A stretch of 45,711 nucleotides of DNA from Sperchopsis tessellata. Its lineage: Eukaryota; Arthropoda; Insecta; Coleoptera; Hydrophilidae. The notes under the pieces are model-generated. The model did not search any database, had not been told where the DNA came from, and was given only the letters and a program-made list of their open reading frames with translations. The translations under genes and the position numbers were made by a program. This document shows positions 23,001 to 31,900 of the stretch, one piece after another (the stretch's first letter is position 1; each line of letters begins with the position of its first letter). The DNA is taken from NCBI GenBank assembly GCA_033557685.1, contig JAWQRN010000047.1, forward strand, positions 1 to 45,711, in the 5' to 3' direction.

Positions 23001-23871
23001 TCCAATCATCACCCAAGAATTACTTTGTTACTTAGATCACTGGGGCAGTGGACAGAATCATCGCCTGTGCCAAAATACATTTGATACAATTTTGAATAGT
23101 TAATTAAATCACCATCCTTCCAGCATGTCAGATTATTTGTAAAAAGATAATTTTTTAATTAAATGTACTGAATAAACCTATGCTAATTGTATTGTGTATC
23201 CCCTAAGTAGAAGCTTATTTTTATCTTTTATCAGGAAATCTGAAAATGTATTACAATATAAAATAATTAACAGTGAGAAAGTTATTATTCTTTCTAATAT
23301 TAATTTAAAATATGACTTATGTGTAACAGTGCTTAGAATTCATAAATTGCCAAATCAGGTGAAAATATTGCATTCTAATCAATTTTCAACAGTTGCAAAC
23401 GACTATTAGTAATAAAATACTGAACAAAGATTGCAATATAAAATTCAAAAGAGGATCTGTCTGTTAGATAAGATTAAGGTACAAAAATAAATCATATGGT
23501 CTATGTTGTTAGGACCTTTTTCATCGATAAACTTCAAACGATAAAAAATAGCAAAAATCAAAAGAGGAACTATCTGTTAGATAAGATTAAGGTACAAATA
23601 TAAATCATATGGTCTTTGTTGATAGGACTTTTTTCATCGCTAAATTGAAAACGATAAAAAATAGCAGTTATTTTAAAGTACAAAAATGTTCAGTCTTTGT
23701 CCTACCTCACAGATATGTCAATTTTTTCCTAAGTATGTCAACAGAAAATGTCATGAAAAACTTACTTTCTTTCGACGCCTTGCTGTCTCCTAAGGGGGGT
23801 ATCACCTGCATTTTCTGATTTAAATCACCATCCAGTGTCTCGGGAGGTGCTTCACCACTATTCATAGACAT
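1383..23871 (-). CDS. 4E-T: eIF4E transporter 4E-T, complete 17-exon coding region
   Basis: Members of this family bind eIF4E and DDX6/Me31B, repress translation and build P-bodies. Coding exons in transcript order are 23871-23766, 14621-14329, 13645-13480, 13400-13259, 12832-12704, 12641-12278, 12208-11854, 11713-11583, 11083-10997, 10930-10796, 10399-10252, 9197-8976, 3704-3651, 3433-3188, 2557-2396, 2050-1724 and 1597-1383. All junctions are GT..AG, the phases agree throughout, and the total of 3282 bases gives 1093 residues (human 4E-T is about 985). Visible motifs are the eIF4E-binding YSRDELF (72-78), the block RRSFNSGC then GSGRI, EEEPEW before TIELRGFDD (DDX6-binding IEL motif, about 290-298), RFSRWF, a conserved IPSPREL segment, and the C-terminal LARWF near 1047-1051. 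The start is the first ATG, with an in-frame stop 27 bases upstream (23896-23898). Family assignment is firm. Exact exon edges are inferred from splice consensus and homology. Confidence 0.93.
2396..9197 (-). CDS. 4E-T: 4E-T exons 12-15
   Basis: The exons are 9197-8976, 3704-3651, 3433-3188 and 2557-2396, residues about 686-914. They encode GDLTPQHLYQQLANPAMQPR, GPSPRVLSPVPPPHP, SPILATSP, RIPSPRELQVHTQNIMQRAL, a KKKLEEQQ helix and LAFTPTSVLRKMTADKEE. The last is the family's FTPTSV(I/M)RKM block. The 54-base exon at 3704-3651 is recovered only by phase matching. Intron 3705-8975 (5.3 kb) holds Penelope, LINE and Tc1 remnants without disturbing splice sites. Confidence 0.88.
2860..3080 (-). 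mobile_element. Jockey-like LINE RT fragment in 4E-T intron 14
   Basis: On the minus strand 3078-3030 reads VPQGSVLGPLLF, the conserved RT motif that precedes the YADD box in Jockey/CR1 LINEs. Degenerate sequence follows. The fragment ends well before exon 15. Confidence 0.55.
4271..5359 (-). mobile_element. Penelope-like element remnant with ~340-bp inverted ends
   Basis: Two arms, about 4271-4610 and 5020-5359, are inverted copies of each other, starting AATTAAATAAA and containing CAGGATGTTGTCCTTCC and a GGTTTCGACCATTCAGGTCA motif. Between them the minus strand encodes a GIY-YIG endonuclease stretch (4884-4640): SSGVYMLLCECGANCIGQTG, then RSFQTRYKEH. That is the C-terminal domain of Penelope-like retroelements. 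The RT domain is missing. The element lies in 4E-T intron 12. Confidence 0.8.
5361..6780. other. AT-rich intronic sequence, one possible pogo-like trace
   Basis: This is mostly low-complexity intron. On the minus strand about 6430-6330 reads LFGSKHWVEYFTKRNIKIS, reminiscent of the DNA-binding HTH of pogo/Tigger transposases (pattern G-x-x-W-V-x-x-F-x-K-R-N). It is too short to be sure. Nothing else is recognised. Confidence 0.3.
6880..7690 (+). mobile_element. Jockey-like LINE RT fragment
   Basis: The translation shows DLNRAFETVDRE, LLGKLYYCGFRST, and a GVP box (about 7075). After a gap it shows SKTKF and EEKIKYLKVIVD (about 7620-7655). These are RT palm motifs and the post-RT YLG-type motif of Jockey-like LINEs. 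Frames are broken. It lies in 4E-T intron 12. Confidence 0.6.
7890..8560 (-). mobile_element. Tc1-like transposase remnant
   Basis: The minus strand encodes SNDETKINM, the KHHGGCIRLRGRFSHFGMGP counterpart of the Tc1 KHGGGSVMVWGCFS block, MYKDIL, YAEEVMALHFLA, KWPVTGPKSHQAY (in place of WPAQSPDLNPIE) and the C-terminal MPLRCVKIIRQNGYATEY. The order is that of Tc1 transposases, but catalytic residues are lost and several stops are present. It is dead. Confidence 0.75.
9495..9924. mobile_element. foldback element with ~135-bp inverted arms and 6-bp TSD
   Basis: Arms 9495-9629 and 9779-9924 are imperfect inverted copies, ending GTAACAAG and CTTGTTAC. The element is flanked on both sides by ATTATT (9489-9494 and 9925-9930), a likely target-site duplication. 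The arms are GC-richer than the host intron and carry no transposase. It lies in 4E-T intron 11. Confidence 0.8.
10252..11713 (-). CDS. 4E-T: 4E-T exons 8-11
   Basis: The exons are 11713-11583, 11083-10997, 10930-10796 and 10399-10252, residues about 519-686. They encode LLSLEELEARMLPGGGG, EEIESFRRLLAQV, a glutamine/proline-rich linker, LSYKLQQMQNQ and LAEMGLAQSRELLNRPEAQA, leading into the ILQGLKRGDL junction with exon 12. Exon 10 has two usable in-frame donors six bases apart (ending at 10796 or 10790), which would add or omit two residues. Confidence 0.87.
11084..11582. other. 4E-T intron, no feature seen
   Basis: This is AT-rich intronic sequence between exons 8 and 9. I see no repeat, RNA or coding signal in it. 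Confidence 0.6.
11854..12641 (-). CDS. 4E-T: 4E-T exons 6-7 (DDX6-binding motifs, RFSRWF block)
   Basis: The exons are 12641-12278 and 12208-11854, residues about 279-518. Exon 6 opens with FSSGPLSQHDTIELRGFDD, which contains the IEL motif that in human 4E-T contacts DDX6. LDLDDIL and TFSGF (about 384-398) stand where the human FDF-type motif lies, a positional inference. A lysine/arginine cluster at about 305-315 could act as a nuclear localisation signal. Exon 7 carries SGSRFSRWFNRDKS, then SYFAPISP and LNLMEMLQRGKQK, matching the family blocks for RFSRWF, YFAPI and ILEMLQ. Confidence 0.92.
12704..13645 (-). CDS. 4E-T: 4E-T exons 3-5 (conserved arginine-rich region)
   Basis: The exons are 13645-13480, 13400-13259 and 12832-12704. 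They encode about residues 134-279: DPRERLRKEGDGIVLSPQRR, then SFNSGC, then RRIGSGRIPIS, then a run rich in R, D, E and K ending EEEPEW. These are family-specific blocks of 4E-T N-terminal halves. Phases run 0 to 1, 1 to 2 and 2 to 2, so the frame is continuous. The charged RD/RE-rich stretch is likely disordered. Confidence 0.9.
13838..14157. mobile_element. Penelope-derived foldback, copy 1
   Basis: Inner inverted repeats at 13877-13900 and 14124-14147 match over 24 bases (core CCGGGAGATAACCGTGTG). The whole is flanked by a 12-bp direct repeat, AAGGTTAAAGTG (13826-13837 and 14158-14169), which I read as the target-site duplication. The interior holds repeated AGAGCTACATG and a CCGACGTTTCGTCC motif. 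The same end sequence precedes a GIY-YIG-encoding Penelope fragment at 24441, and a second foldback copy lies at 41881. It lies in 4E-T intron 2. Confidence 0.75.
14329..14621 (-). CDS. 4E-T: 4E-T exon 2, eIF4E-binding exon
   Basis: This exon encodes residues 36-133. The canonical eIF4E-binding motif YX4L-hydrophobic is present as YSRDELF (residues 72-78). It is followed by SPLSKIRPVYLD and by NGIWDPELWH, the counterparts of the family's conserved SKQRP and GVWDPEKWH segments. The acceptor lies after a long pyrimidine tract (positions just above 14622) and the donor GTAAGC ends in phase 0. This is the strongest single piece of evidence that the gene is 4E-T and can engage eIF4E. Confidence 0.95.
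14900..15290 (+). mobile_element. probable LINE C-terminal fragment
   Basis: Across two frames the plus strand reads YVDSVECVKRFLKYLYFRTY, PERL, then HGELFAIFNFETTSFLDRWS. This resembles the post-RT tail of CR1/Jockey LINEs (iDS-elL..i.F..P.R..R...F....y...S). One frameshift is needed. The call is tentative. Confidence 0.35.
15620..15990 (+). mobile_element. mariner-superfamily transposase C-terminal fragment
   Basis: The plus strand encodes SLDLIPLGLWSYLRCKVF, the SPDLNPLDFFLWGYLK-type block with the third catalytic position altered. It is followed by NLWQRIIDKCTLITKETFES, the conserved helical tail of this transposase group. The upstream catalytic core is absent. Confidence 0.5.
15991..17220. 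other. AT-rich part of 4E-T intron 1
   Basis: No coding, RNA or repeat structure is recognised here. Long A/T runs are common. Confidence 0.5.
17227..17353 (-). CDS. orphan coding exon, possible alternative first exon of 4E-T
   Basis: An ATG at 17353-17351 opens 42 codons of a basic peptide beginning MAKTRPPQRRTKLRSPARNG and ending KRVSW. It runs into a perfect GTAAGT donor (17226-17221) in phase 1. The stretch is clearly richer in G and C than its surroundings. It lies inside 4E-T intron 1 on the same strand, and 4E-T exon 2 accepts phase 1. It may therefore be an alternative 4E-T first exon, the first exon of a nested gene, or the 5' exon of an unrecognised transposon. I do not recognise the peptide. 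Confidence 0.35.
17354..17720 (-). other. possible 5'UTR/promoter upstream of the orphan exon
   Basis: This minus-strand stretch, bounded by a T-rich run at 17709-17724, leads directly into the ATG at 17353. It has more balanced composition than the flanks. I find no TATA box placed convincingly. Confidence 0.2.
18180..18770 (+). mobile_element. RTE-like LINE fragments, two partial direct copies
   Basis: The plus strand reads ISEMSKCGGEICVIF and VPDDWKDVINIMI then ADHYR (about 18435-18570). This is the pre-RT and first RT motif of RTE-type elements (LKYGGE...VPEDWK...NYRG). A segment at about 18180-18290 recurs at about 18665-18770 with a shared AAGCTAAATGTGGAGAAAAT, so two overlapping 5' parts lie in tandem. 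Confidence 0.55.
18767..19735 (+). mobile_element. possible DNA-transposon end, unclassified
   Basis: It begins near GGGGGTATTCTAGTCTGG and includes a GC-richer block (18880-19120) and an ATG at 19163. About 47 bases on, near 19211, is a GTAAGT donor, and later a pyrimidine tract with acceptor at 19519-19530. This resembles the first exon and intron of an autonomous transposon. The short frame meets a TAA before the donor. No matching right-hand terminus was found. Confidence 0.3.
19737..21018 (+). mobile_element. non-LTR retrotransposon RT and C-terminal region, degenerate
   Basis: Ordered motifs in shifting frames are ECGNYRGISVTSS, QSGFRAGRSCIDNVFTLQQV, PIHLVFIDFQKVYN, LKQECCLSPTLFKIYI, LFFADYQVIIANSG (FADD altered to FADY), NVKKTEYMCIG, YKYLGSKIS, TYGAVLEV and RQLKWYGHIMRMEECR. 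Near the end, GRPTKTWVEEIKKSMKD and a (TAAG)-like tail follow. This is a near-complete RT-to-3'-end LINE copy with a damaged catalytic box and several frameshifts. Confidence 0.85.
21060..21875 (+). mobile_element. Tc1-like transposase pseudogene
   Basis: It begins at MTTLRDESFLLRNSKLKLRK (21076) and continues with HNSTIRRNHLEGGRK, WAKEHWRNVLVSDETHFLVQ, an LIPIEGKMNREKYKAML-type segment, LDSAACHVSKKMLKYF, LLDWPGNSPDHNTIDSLWSI and MPKRVEAVIQARGRHIPY. The first two catalytic aspartates (SDETH and LDSAACH) are visible. The third catalytic position reads D rather than the usual E. At least two frame breaks are present. It lies in 4E-T intron 1. Confidence 0.85.
21880..23440. other. AT-rich 4E-T intron 1 with a 48-bp tandem duplication
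   Basis: About 22211-22258 is repeated at 22259-22308 (shared AGTGAAAGTAATTC). No gene or recognisable repeat family is seen otherwise. Confidence 0.5.
23446..23668. repeat. two tandem copies of a 113-bp unit
   Basis: The units start at CAAAAGAGGA (23446 and 23559) and both contain TTAGATAAGATTAAGGTACA and CATATGGTCT. They differ by scattered substitutions. They sit about 100 bases inside the intron from the 4E-T exon 1 donor. Confidence 0.85.
23766..23871 (-). CDS. 4E-T: 4E-T coding exon 1 (N-terminus)
   Basis: This exon encodes residues 1-35, a short acidic, proline-containing N-terminus starting MSMNSGEAPPETLDGD, and ends in phase 1 at a GTAAGT donor. That phase matches exon 2, which begins with two bases. 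G at -3 favours the first ATG over the one two codons later. A possible acceptor (TTTAG, ending near 23896) lies just upstream, so the 5'UTR may be spliced. It sits 9.1 kb from exon 2, and a 113-bp tandem duplication lies just inside the intron. This N-terminus is less conserved than the following exon, so the call rests on phase, donor quality and position. Confidence 0.72.
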
Positions 23872-24440
23872 ATCACTTCGCAATGTCCCGCGTTCCTAAA
23901 TCTTTGGCTTTACAATATTTGTAATAAAACTTACAAAAAGTCAAAATATTCTATCACTAGGTAAATTATACACACAAATAAATTATCCGCTATATGTATA
24001 AAGAAACTTATAATAATTCTAATATCAAAATTTATTATCACAGATCTGATTATAAACCACAACAAAAACTCAACATACGTACACGCAAGATCTTGTACTC
24101 CAGGTATAGATTAATACTATTTACACTTGATTTTCAATACTTTTTGTGGCAAAATAACTAGGAAGTGCAGTTAGACTGATAATCACGATGTACATAGAAT
24201 GGTAAATACTTCTTAATGTAAACGCAAAAATAGCAGTGTACGCCATATGCTTTCAAACGTATAGACAACCGTTTCCATCTTTCAATTGCACAGCGAACTA
24301 GATTTTTACTCAAAGCGCACACTCACAGTATAGAGTACATTTAAGTGAGGGTATTTTAAAATTCATGAAAATATGCATAGTACAATTTTTTATAATCATA
24401 AATGCCTATCCTAAAAATCATTACTAAACAGTCTTAATCT
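23872..24440. promoter_or_regulatory. 4E-T upstream region of a divergent gene pair
   Basis: This is the sequence upstream of the 4E-T start codon, shared with divergent FIBP. I see no confident TATA box or initiator. Its right limit is the Penelope-like insertion. Confidence 0.3.
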
Positions 24441-25250
24441 TCAGGTTTCAGGTTGGCTTTTATTTTTGCCGACGTTTGGTCCACCATTGCAGGGGACATT
24501 ATCAAAACATGTAGCTCTCAACAGTACAATGTATAAACTGACATGTAACTCGCAAAAGAGCGTAATATACACTGAATAAAATCACTAATGCGCAAATTTT
24601 CGACAGGTCAGTCTCATATTGACAAACGAGATTCGGGTAACCAATGAGGATTCTTTTAGCTAATCTATCTCATATATAAGATGCCAGGGGATTGCCGTTT
24701 TTGGATTTTAAAGTTTCCGGAAGTTTGTATATTTCGATGGATTCTCTTATTGTTCTAGGGAAATAATTAGATGACTATGCGAGAATTTGTACGTCTTTGA
24801 CGAGAATATTGTGAATATATAATTCAAATTTATGTTCCGCTAATGATAATGCAGCAAACTGTTTGAGATGGGTTTGCCTTTCATGCTCTCTATAGCAAGT
24901 GGATTTCATTATTTTTGTCTAATCTATGTACACTACGCCATACGGAATTCTACATATTCCTGCGAAGTGTAGGGGAATTTAATTTTTCGATGGATATTAT
25001 CGAGGGTCTGAAAATAGTCTTGATAGGATGTTTACGGAGTAACCGTGCTATCTTCTCTCTCGTGTTCTGCACGTACTATATGTAAGCATGGCCAATAACA
25101 TCCCCTTAGCCCTTTGTATAGCCGAAGATTTGAACTCGTGGGGTAATTTTTGACCTTGTTTAGTTGTTCGGGTAAATTATCTTTTTCATTGATACTGAAA
25201 GCTCTCTTGGCCAGATATATTACTACATACATAAATAGACAGTATTTTTT
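24441..25250 (-). mobile_element. Penelope-like element fragment with GIY-YIG domain
   Basis: The left end (24448-24560) carries the GGCTTTTATTTTTGCCGACG end sequence shared with the foldbacks at 13838 and 41881. The minus strand then encodes, in reverse order of coordinate, ARLLRKHPIKTIFRP, a GIY-YIG remnant, CYREHERQTHLKQFAALSLA, EHKFELYIHNILVKDVQIL and AKSSNYFPRTIRESIEIYK. This is the family's C-terminal endonuclease tail. It lies between 4E-T and FIBP and is non-functional. Confidence 0.75.
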
Positions 25251-25519
25251 ATTCATAACTACAGCACTGCAATATCACATATTGATATAGGAGTATAAAG
25301 TAATTTTACTCGCATTGAAAATGTTCCTTGTAACAATGTACGTAACGTCAGCATTTTTCAGATGGTCTAAATAATTTCTACCCAAACACACATTTTTCTA
25401 GAACCTAATTATTTGTCTGAAATACCTGTTATTTACTACTTTAAGAACATCAGACTGAAGAAAGTAGCAAAAATAGAATCTTCCCCAAATTTGCTAGAGC
25501 GGCCAGAAATGTATTACCA

Positions 25520-25800
25520 TTATCTCGAATAATGTTTTTTGGACGATGATAAACCTAAGGGCTGCTCCGAAATTTCTAAGGAAATATGAAGGCTTTCGAG
25601 CCAACATTTGGTATCTTCAAATATAATGTAATAACCTGATTCATGACGATGTTCAGTAAGGGCTGGACTTAGCGTTCGTCTTTGGACAAGTAGCATTCGC
25701 TCTCCTGGCTTCTTCAATATAAACTTTACAACAGGAACAAGGGTTCTCTTAAAATTATTTGCTTTGAAGCCGATTTGAGACCTTGCGTATGTTTTCAAAG
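25520..25800 (-). mobile_element. possible second Penelope endonuclease-tail fragment
   Basis: The minus strand reads ALTEHRHESGYYIIFEDTK then CWLESLHISLEI, which fits the AL-EH--E-GH-I-FE-TKVL pattern of Penelope GIY-YIG tails. The catalytic GIY-YIG part is not visible, so this stays tentative. It ends about 160 bases before the FIBP start codon. Confidence 0.4.
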
Positions 25801-25961
25801 TTTAAGACACGGCGATGTTTTGATTTTGAAAATTATACATGTTTTGACGTTGCTCCCTCCTTAGACTCTATTGAAAGGTACAAAACGATCTACAAAAATA
25901 ATAGGTTACATATGCCCTTCAGGTAAAAATAGACCAATTTAAAAAAAAAACCGAAACAAGA

Positions 25962-28900
25962 ATGTGCACAGAAGTTGATGTATTTATTAGCAATTACACA
26001 CTGGTTGATCCAGAAATTTACGAATTATGGATAGAAGGAAATTCAGGTATTTTTTTTTAGGTTATGGTTTAGATAAACTATTGCAAATTTAAATATTTAG
26101 GGAAAGATTCCCAGGCTGTAGGTAGTAAAAATTTGCTTGAAAAGGAATTGATAACCGCATTTTGTTAGATGTTGCATATCATACATTTTAAATTAATTAC
26201 AAGTCTGTAAATTCCAATTTTGTATAAATGGTTATGATTAAAATTTCTTTTGTTATTTTGGAGAATAAGTACAATTATAACGTTTGCCTTTGTATTCTAA
26301 CGTTAATTTCTTTTTAGCAAGCGAAGCAGTAACTATACTGAACCAAAGAGGTTTGGGTCAGCAGACAGGGGCATCATTGGAACTGATAGCTAGTGATGTG
26401 CTTGATCATTTCCGTACATATTCACTTTTGGAAAAATTACTTAGCAACCCTAATAAACTTCAAGAACAGCTTGCATTCCAGATAGAACCACAAACAAGGC
26501 AACTTTTAATAGAGAAGTAAGTAATCTATTAATCTATTATAATATAAATAAAACTTAATATTTGTTCTAAATACCTATGGTTGTTTATCCTCGGTATGAT
26601 CCTGAATGCAATATATGTTAATTTTTTTATATCAATTTGCTGATATTGACACATTGCTACTTTTATCAAAAATATCAAAGCTCAAGCTCCGGATCTAATA
26701 ATCAACTAAATATTTAAATGTTTGGAATGCTCTTACATATATGAAATTAATTATCCTGGCAAAGATATATGATGTCTTTATGAAACGTTGGTACGAAATT
26801 TCGAAAAATCTTTATTTAGACAGGATTCTAACTGAATTATAAAAGATGTATTAATTAGATTTCAAATTTAACTTACTTCTCGTCAAACACACACTTATTT
26901 TAAAGTTGGCATCATTTCTTAAAACATCTTGGATCGTGGGTTTGAGGCAGCTTCTATCTCTTCTATCAATTTATACCATTTTTTTCTTTATGGTCATATT
27001 TAATTATAGAAGTAACAGAGTGCCAAATCTGGCGAATATGGTGGTAGTGTACACAATACCTTTTTTCTGACAAAAACTTAGAATCATTTTTGAATATCTC
27101 AGTTATTTGTTCTAATTTTATACTAATTACTTTCCAATTTTTTTAGTATTCCTTATTTTTCATATATTTTTGTAGATACTATGAGTTTGATGATAGTGTG
27201 ATAAGGGAATTACTAGGGAAAAAGCTGTCATCAAGGCATCGAAAAGACTTAGACGAAGTTTCAGAAAAAACTGGTGTACCTTTGAAGTCTTGCAGAAGAC
27301 AATTCGATAATGTCAAAAGGATATTTAAGATGGTGGAAGAAATGACCGGACCAATTGTACAAAATATACAAAAACTTTTCTTTTTACCAGAAGAACTAGC
27401 CAAGAGATATGGATGCGTTGTCTTTATCGCCTGCCTCCGGTTTGAAACATCCAAACGGAGATTACAGTACCTAACATTTCCTTCTTTGAGGAAATGCATT
27501 GAAAGTATTATGGAGACTTGGACATATTGTTCCACATCTGGTAAGTTATCATAAGCAATTTTCTTACATATCATTATAATTAGGCATTGTCCATCTATGA
27601 AGGCCTTCTCAAGTTTTAGCCACTCACCATGTTCTTTTCTTTTTCTCTAGCATGTTATTCTGAGGTACTTGAAAAAGTCCCAAAATGGTCTTCAGTTGTA
27701 CAAAGATTTTGAGTGTTATGTTGATTTAAGGCCCATGTCTCACTTGCGTATGTTAAAATAGGTACGCACTTTGATGGCAAACCTTTCGTTTGGAGCGCAG
27801 AAGTAAATTGACTTATGTATATGCTTAAGGCAGCCAACACTGCCACAAGCAAGTTTACATCTTGTTACAATGTAACAAAATGTAATCTTCTGTAAAATGT
27901 TTCTGTTTCCTGTTTTTTTTTACATATTCGTCCTTTGAAAATTCCTGGTATCTTTGTTACTGCTCAATTTGGTAAGCATTATTTTGATTAGACTAGAGTT
28001 TGTTGGGTTTTATTGTTTAAGATGTGTGTCTTTAACAATAGCAATAGGAAAACTTTACCGAGGGGTTTATCTACCAATGCTGGAGAGTATATTCAGTAAG
28101 AAAAGTTTCCGACAGCCACAGCCTGTACACATAATGAAATTAACATTTCAGAAAATAATAGTTACTTACCTTTCTTAACAAAAGTAGTTTTTCACTAAAA
28201 ACTTCTGAACCCAATATAGAACTATGCATATGAAACATGGCTCAGCGGAAGTTGTGTCAGTTGTCAAAAAAGCTAATCGATTGATATCGTAAACAGTAAT
28301 TAGTCGCGGTTTCGTGCTATTGTAAATCTTTTATAAGTTAGGTTAGTTCTGTAAGTATATGTGTTGTTTAGAAATGATAAATCTGTAGCGAATAGTCGTT
28401 TGTGATTATTATGGAGTCTTGTGAACTTTGCAAACTGTTTTTATTAGGGCTGTCGGCAAATACCGGTTTTTCCGGTAACCGATTTTGTTACCACTGAAAA
28501 CAGTGCTTTTCAATTTGTCGAAATCCGAATACCGTTTATGAAAACCGACCTAAAACCAAGGTTTTAAAATCTGTTCGCGGAAACCGTGATTTTGAAATCC
28601 GACCAAAAACCAGTCACGGAAATTGCGTATATGAAAACCGGGTATTGGTAACGAAAATATTACTTTCGGTTATGACCGGATTTTCGGCCAACAGCTACAT
28701 ATTCTACAGCACTTTTAATAACAGACACAATCACCTTCCATGAGTTTTTTTTTGTCCATGCCATTGATTTTTAATGTACTGCGACAGCTAGCTACCTGTA
28801 GTATATATTGTTGCCGGAAATGGTAGGACGGAAGCCAATCTTTACTTTCAACTGTCTACTATGTATTTATCTAGGTAGGTTATAGAAACTGTGGTTCTGA

Positions 28901-31900
28901 ACACTAGTCACAGAGATTTTAAAAACTGACCGAAAACCACGGTTTTAAAAACCGACCGAAAATTGCGATTATAGAAACTGGTCACGGAAACGGCGATTTT
29001 GAAATCCGACCAAAATCTGTGGTATTGGTAATGAAAACCGCGGATTTCATGACCTGTTACTATAATTATTCGATCATATCTGTTTTTGGCTTGTAGTTTC
29101 ATATTCGACAGCATTGGTTTGTATAAAAGAAGTGCATTTTTATTTTAAATAAATACCTTTGTGTTACACACCAACAGGTTGTTAGTTTAAATTAATCCAC
29201 GCCCCAGTAAGTTCGAATGATTATTAATATTTGCTAAAACATAAATATTTAAAAAATTGACACAGAAAAACTATAAAACTCAAATAATACAAAAATACGT
29301 ATATAAATAATTAAGTAATATTAATTGTTATTAATATTAAGTTATAGTATACAAACAAATATATACTGGAAATACAAACTATAAATTTAGATGTTAAAGC
29401 TATGTATTATGAGCATGAAATATAATTGCATAAATTAATTGTAATAATTGTGTAAAATTTGCTGACGAAAAAAACTGTTTTTCTGATAGTTTTTCTGGAA
29501 TTTTAAAAAGGTAAAATAAAACCATCTGCACAACTGTTTCAAATTTAATTGTTATAATTAATACTATAGAAAGTCGAACATAAATTTTAACTTTTCTACT
29601 GTTTGTTCTAAATTCAAATTTTGTGCTAATTCTCATTCTATTAACATATCCATTCCTACTAATCGTTCTTCTGTTATGCGTGCCCTTTATAGGTGGTTCA
29701 ATTAATTTTATTTTGGAAGAATTTCTTTCCACGCTCGCAATAGATACTGGTATTGTTAATAATATACTTAAAGCTGTATTTAAGTTTGGTTATACTTTGG
29801 TTAAATTTGATAAAAATTATTTTTAGAGCTTCTTGCGGATCAACATCAGATTTGATGACTGAATCGGATTTTTACCTCACATTAACTGTTATTAGTTCAT
29901 TAGTAAAAAAGTAAGAAAATAGTGTATGTCTAAATAACTTTTTTCTATAAAAAATGTATTTTTATGCTATTAGAAATCATTTTAAAAAATAGACAATAAG
30001 AAATACAAAACTTCATCCATAGAATGTCGAATTATGTTGTTATTTTTACCAGTTTCTCTGCCTTTAATGTTTTGCTGCCTCTGAGAAGTGCCATCCTCAG
30101 GCGGTGCCTGAGTTGCTTGAGCGCTAGCGACAAGCCTAATTACAATATAATATTAATATTTTTTGTAACGCATGATCAGTCTACAGAATTGTACAATTTT
30201 CTAGTTACTAATAATAGATTTTGATAACGGGCACAACTTCTTCCGCAACGATGCGGTTGTGTGGTTCCCGCAATGTAAGTAAAATGCTCGCAATCAGCTA
30301 AAACGAATAAGTAGTAAGTCTAGGTAATGAAAAAAACCATTAGAATAAAAAATGTATCAGTAAAATTAATTCGTACAAAAAATTCATTCCAATGAAAAAA
30401 TTTTCAGTTAAATTCATTTGAATGAAATTTTAATATGGAATAATATAGTATAGTTCGATAGTTTTTATTCGATAGTTCGCGTCACTAATATTTTTATTAT
30501 TATTTTTTTTACAGCCCCAGATTATTATGATACAGAAATGGATAAAGAATTCCTACTAGATCTAAGAGATTTGAGAATACTAATGGATAAAGAAAAAGAA
30601 CATAAACAGTAAGTAGATTTTTGAGAAATAATGGTGGAAATTAAACTCATAAATTGTGGTCTCAAAGACTCTATTTTGATTCCATGAACCAATCAGATTC
30701 AAATTACTCTTAACGGTATCGCTAGTAGGGCAATTGTTTCCTAATTTTTATTGTTGAATTAAAATTATAAATAAAATAACAAATACACATAAATACAAAA
30801 ACAACAATAACTAAAGTCCATGTAGGAAACTTATGGGTAAATATAAATATACTTTATAAAAGCGAAATGTCCGCTTGGGCAATGAACAAACAAAACAGGC
30901 ATGCTATACCAAAAGTATTGAACAATCAGCAGAGAATTCCAGAAAAATGCGAGCTTTCATTAACAGTCTCCTAAACCATTGTGTACGGAACTTACAATAG
31001 CAAAAAAAAAAACATAGACAAAGAGAAATAAACAAATGCTTTACAGACATAGCCAAAAATCTAACGAATCCACTTTAACATAAAAGCAGGTACTCTAAAG
31101 CAATTAAATGATATACTAATACGTACACTCATTAGATTAATAAACTTCAACTCTGGAATATACCCCCATCATAATAGTGCCAATATACAAAAACGGAGAA
31201 AATAAACAACATGAAAACTTTCGGCAAATTACTCTTACCCCAGTATTCAGCAAAATCATTGAAAAGGTTCTATAAACGAGGTTGATGTCATATTTTGACA
31301 AAATATGCTTTCTCAATAAAAATAAATAGGCTTATTAACAGAAATCCTGCACATTTGCAGTAAATTATTTATTAGATGAGATACAAACAATACTTGACGT
31401 GGGAGAATATGTATTGTGTCTTTTCATAGATATGAGTACTTTTGGAAAAATTTGTTAAACTAGAGATTAGAGGAAGCAACAACAATTATGTAACTGAAAG
31501 ATTACAGTAGGCAAGAATTGGAAGTACCCACAGTACGACAGTAATACAATAACATATGGAGTGCCACATGGAAGTGTATTGGGACCAGAATATGAAAGAA
31601 AAAGTTTGCATTTATGCAGATGACACTTGCTTAATATTTAGAAATATATACCTTCAAAAGCTCGAAAATATTGTAAATAGTGACATCAAAAAACTCTGTC
31701 AATGGCAAGATAATAACCTGCTGACAATAAAGGCCCATTTAGATAGAGATTATCGGTAACGTTAGTGCGGCTTGCACTGTGGTGTAGAAGTTAAGAGAAT
31801 GGGGTTCCATAAGAGCATTTACATACAAACTTGGTGTAATTGTAGTTGGTATTGGTAGTGCAGAAGTTTGCAAACTTTCTACAGTAAGTTTATACAACAG

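Noticed and set aside
28335..28350. TTAGGTTAG, resembling insect telomere repeat
   Set aside because: It is less than two units long and lies within an intron; a chance match.
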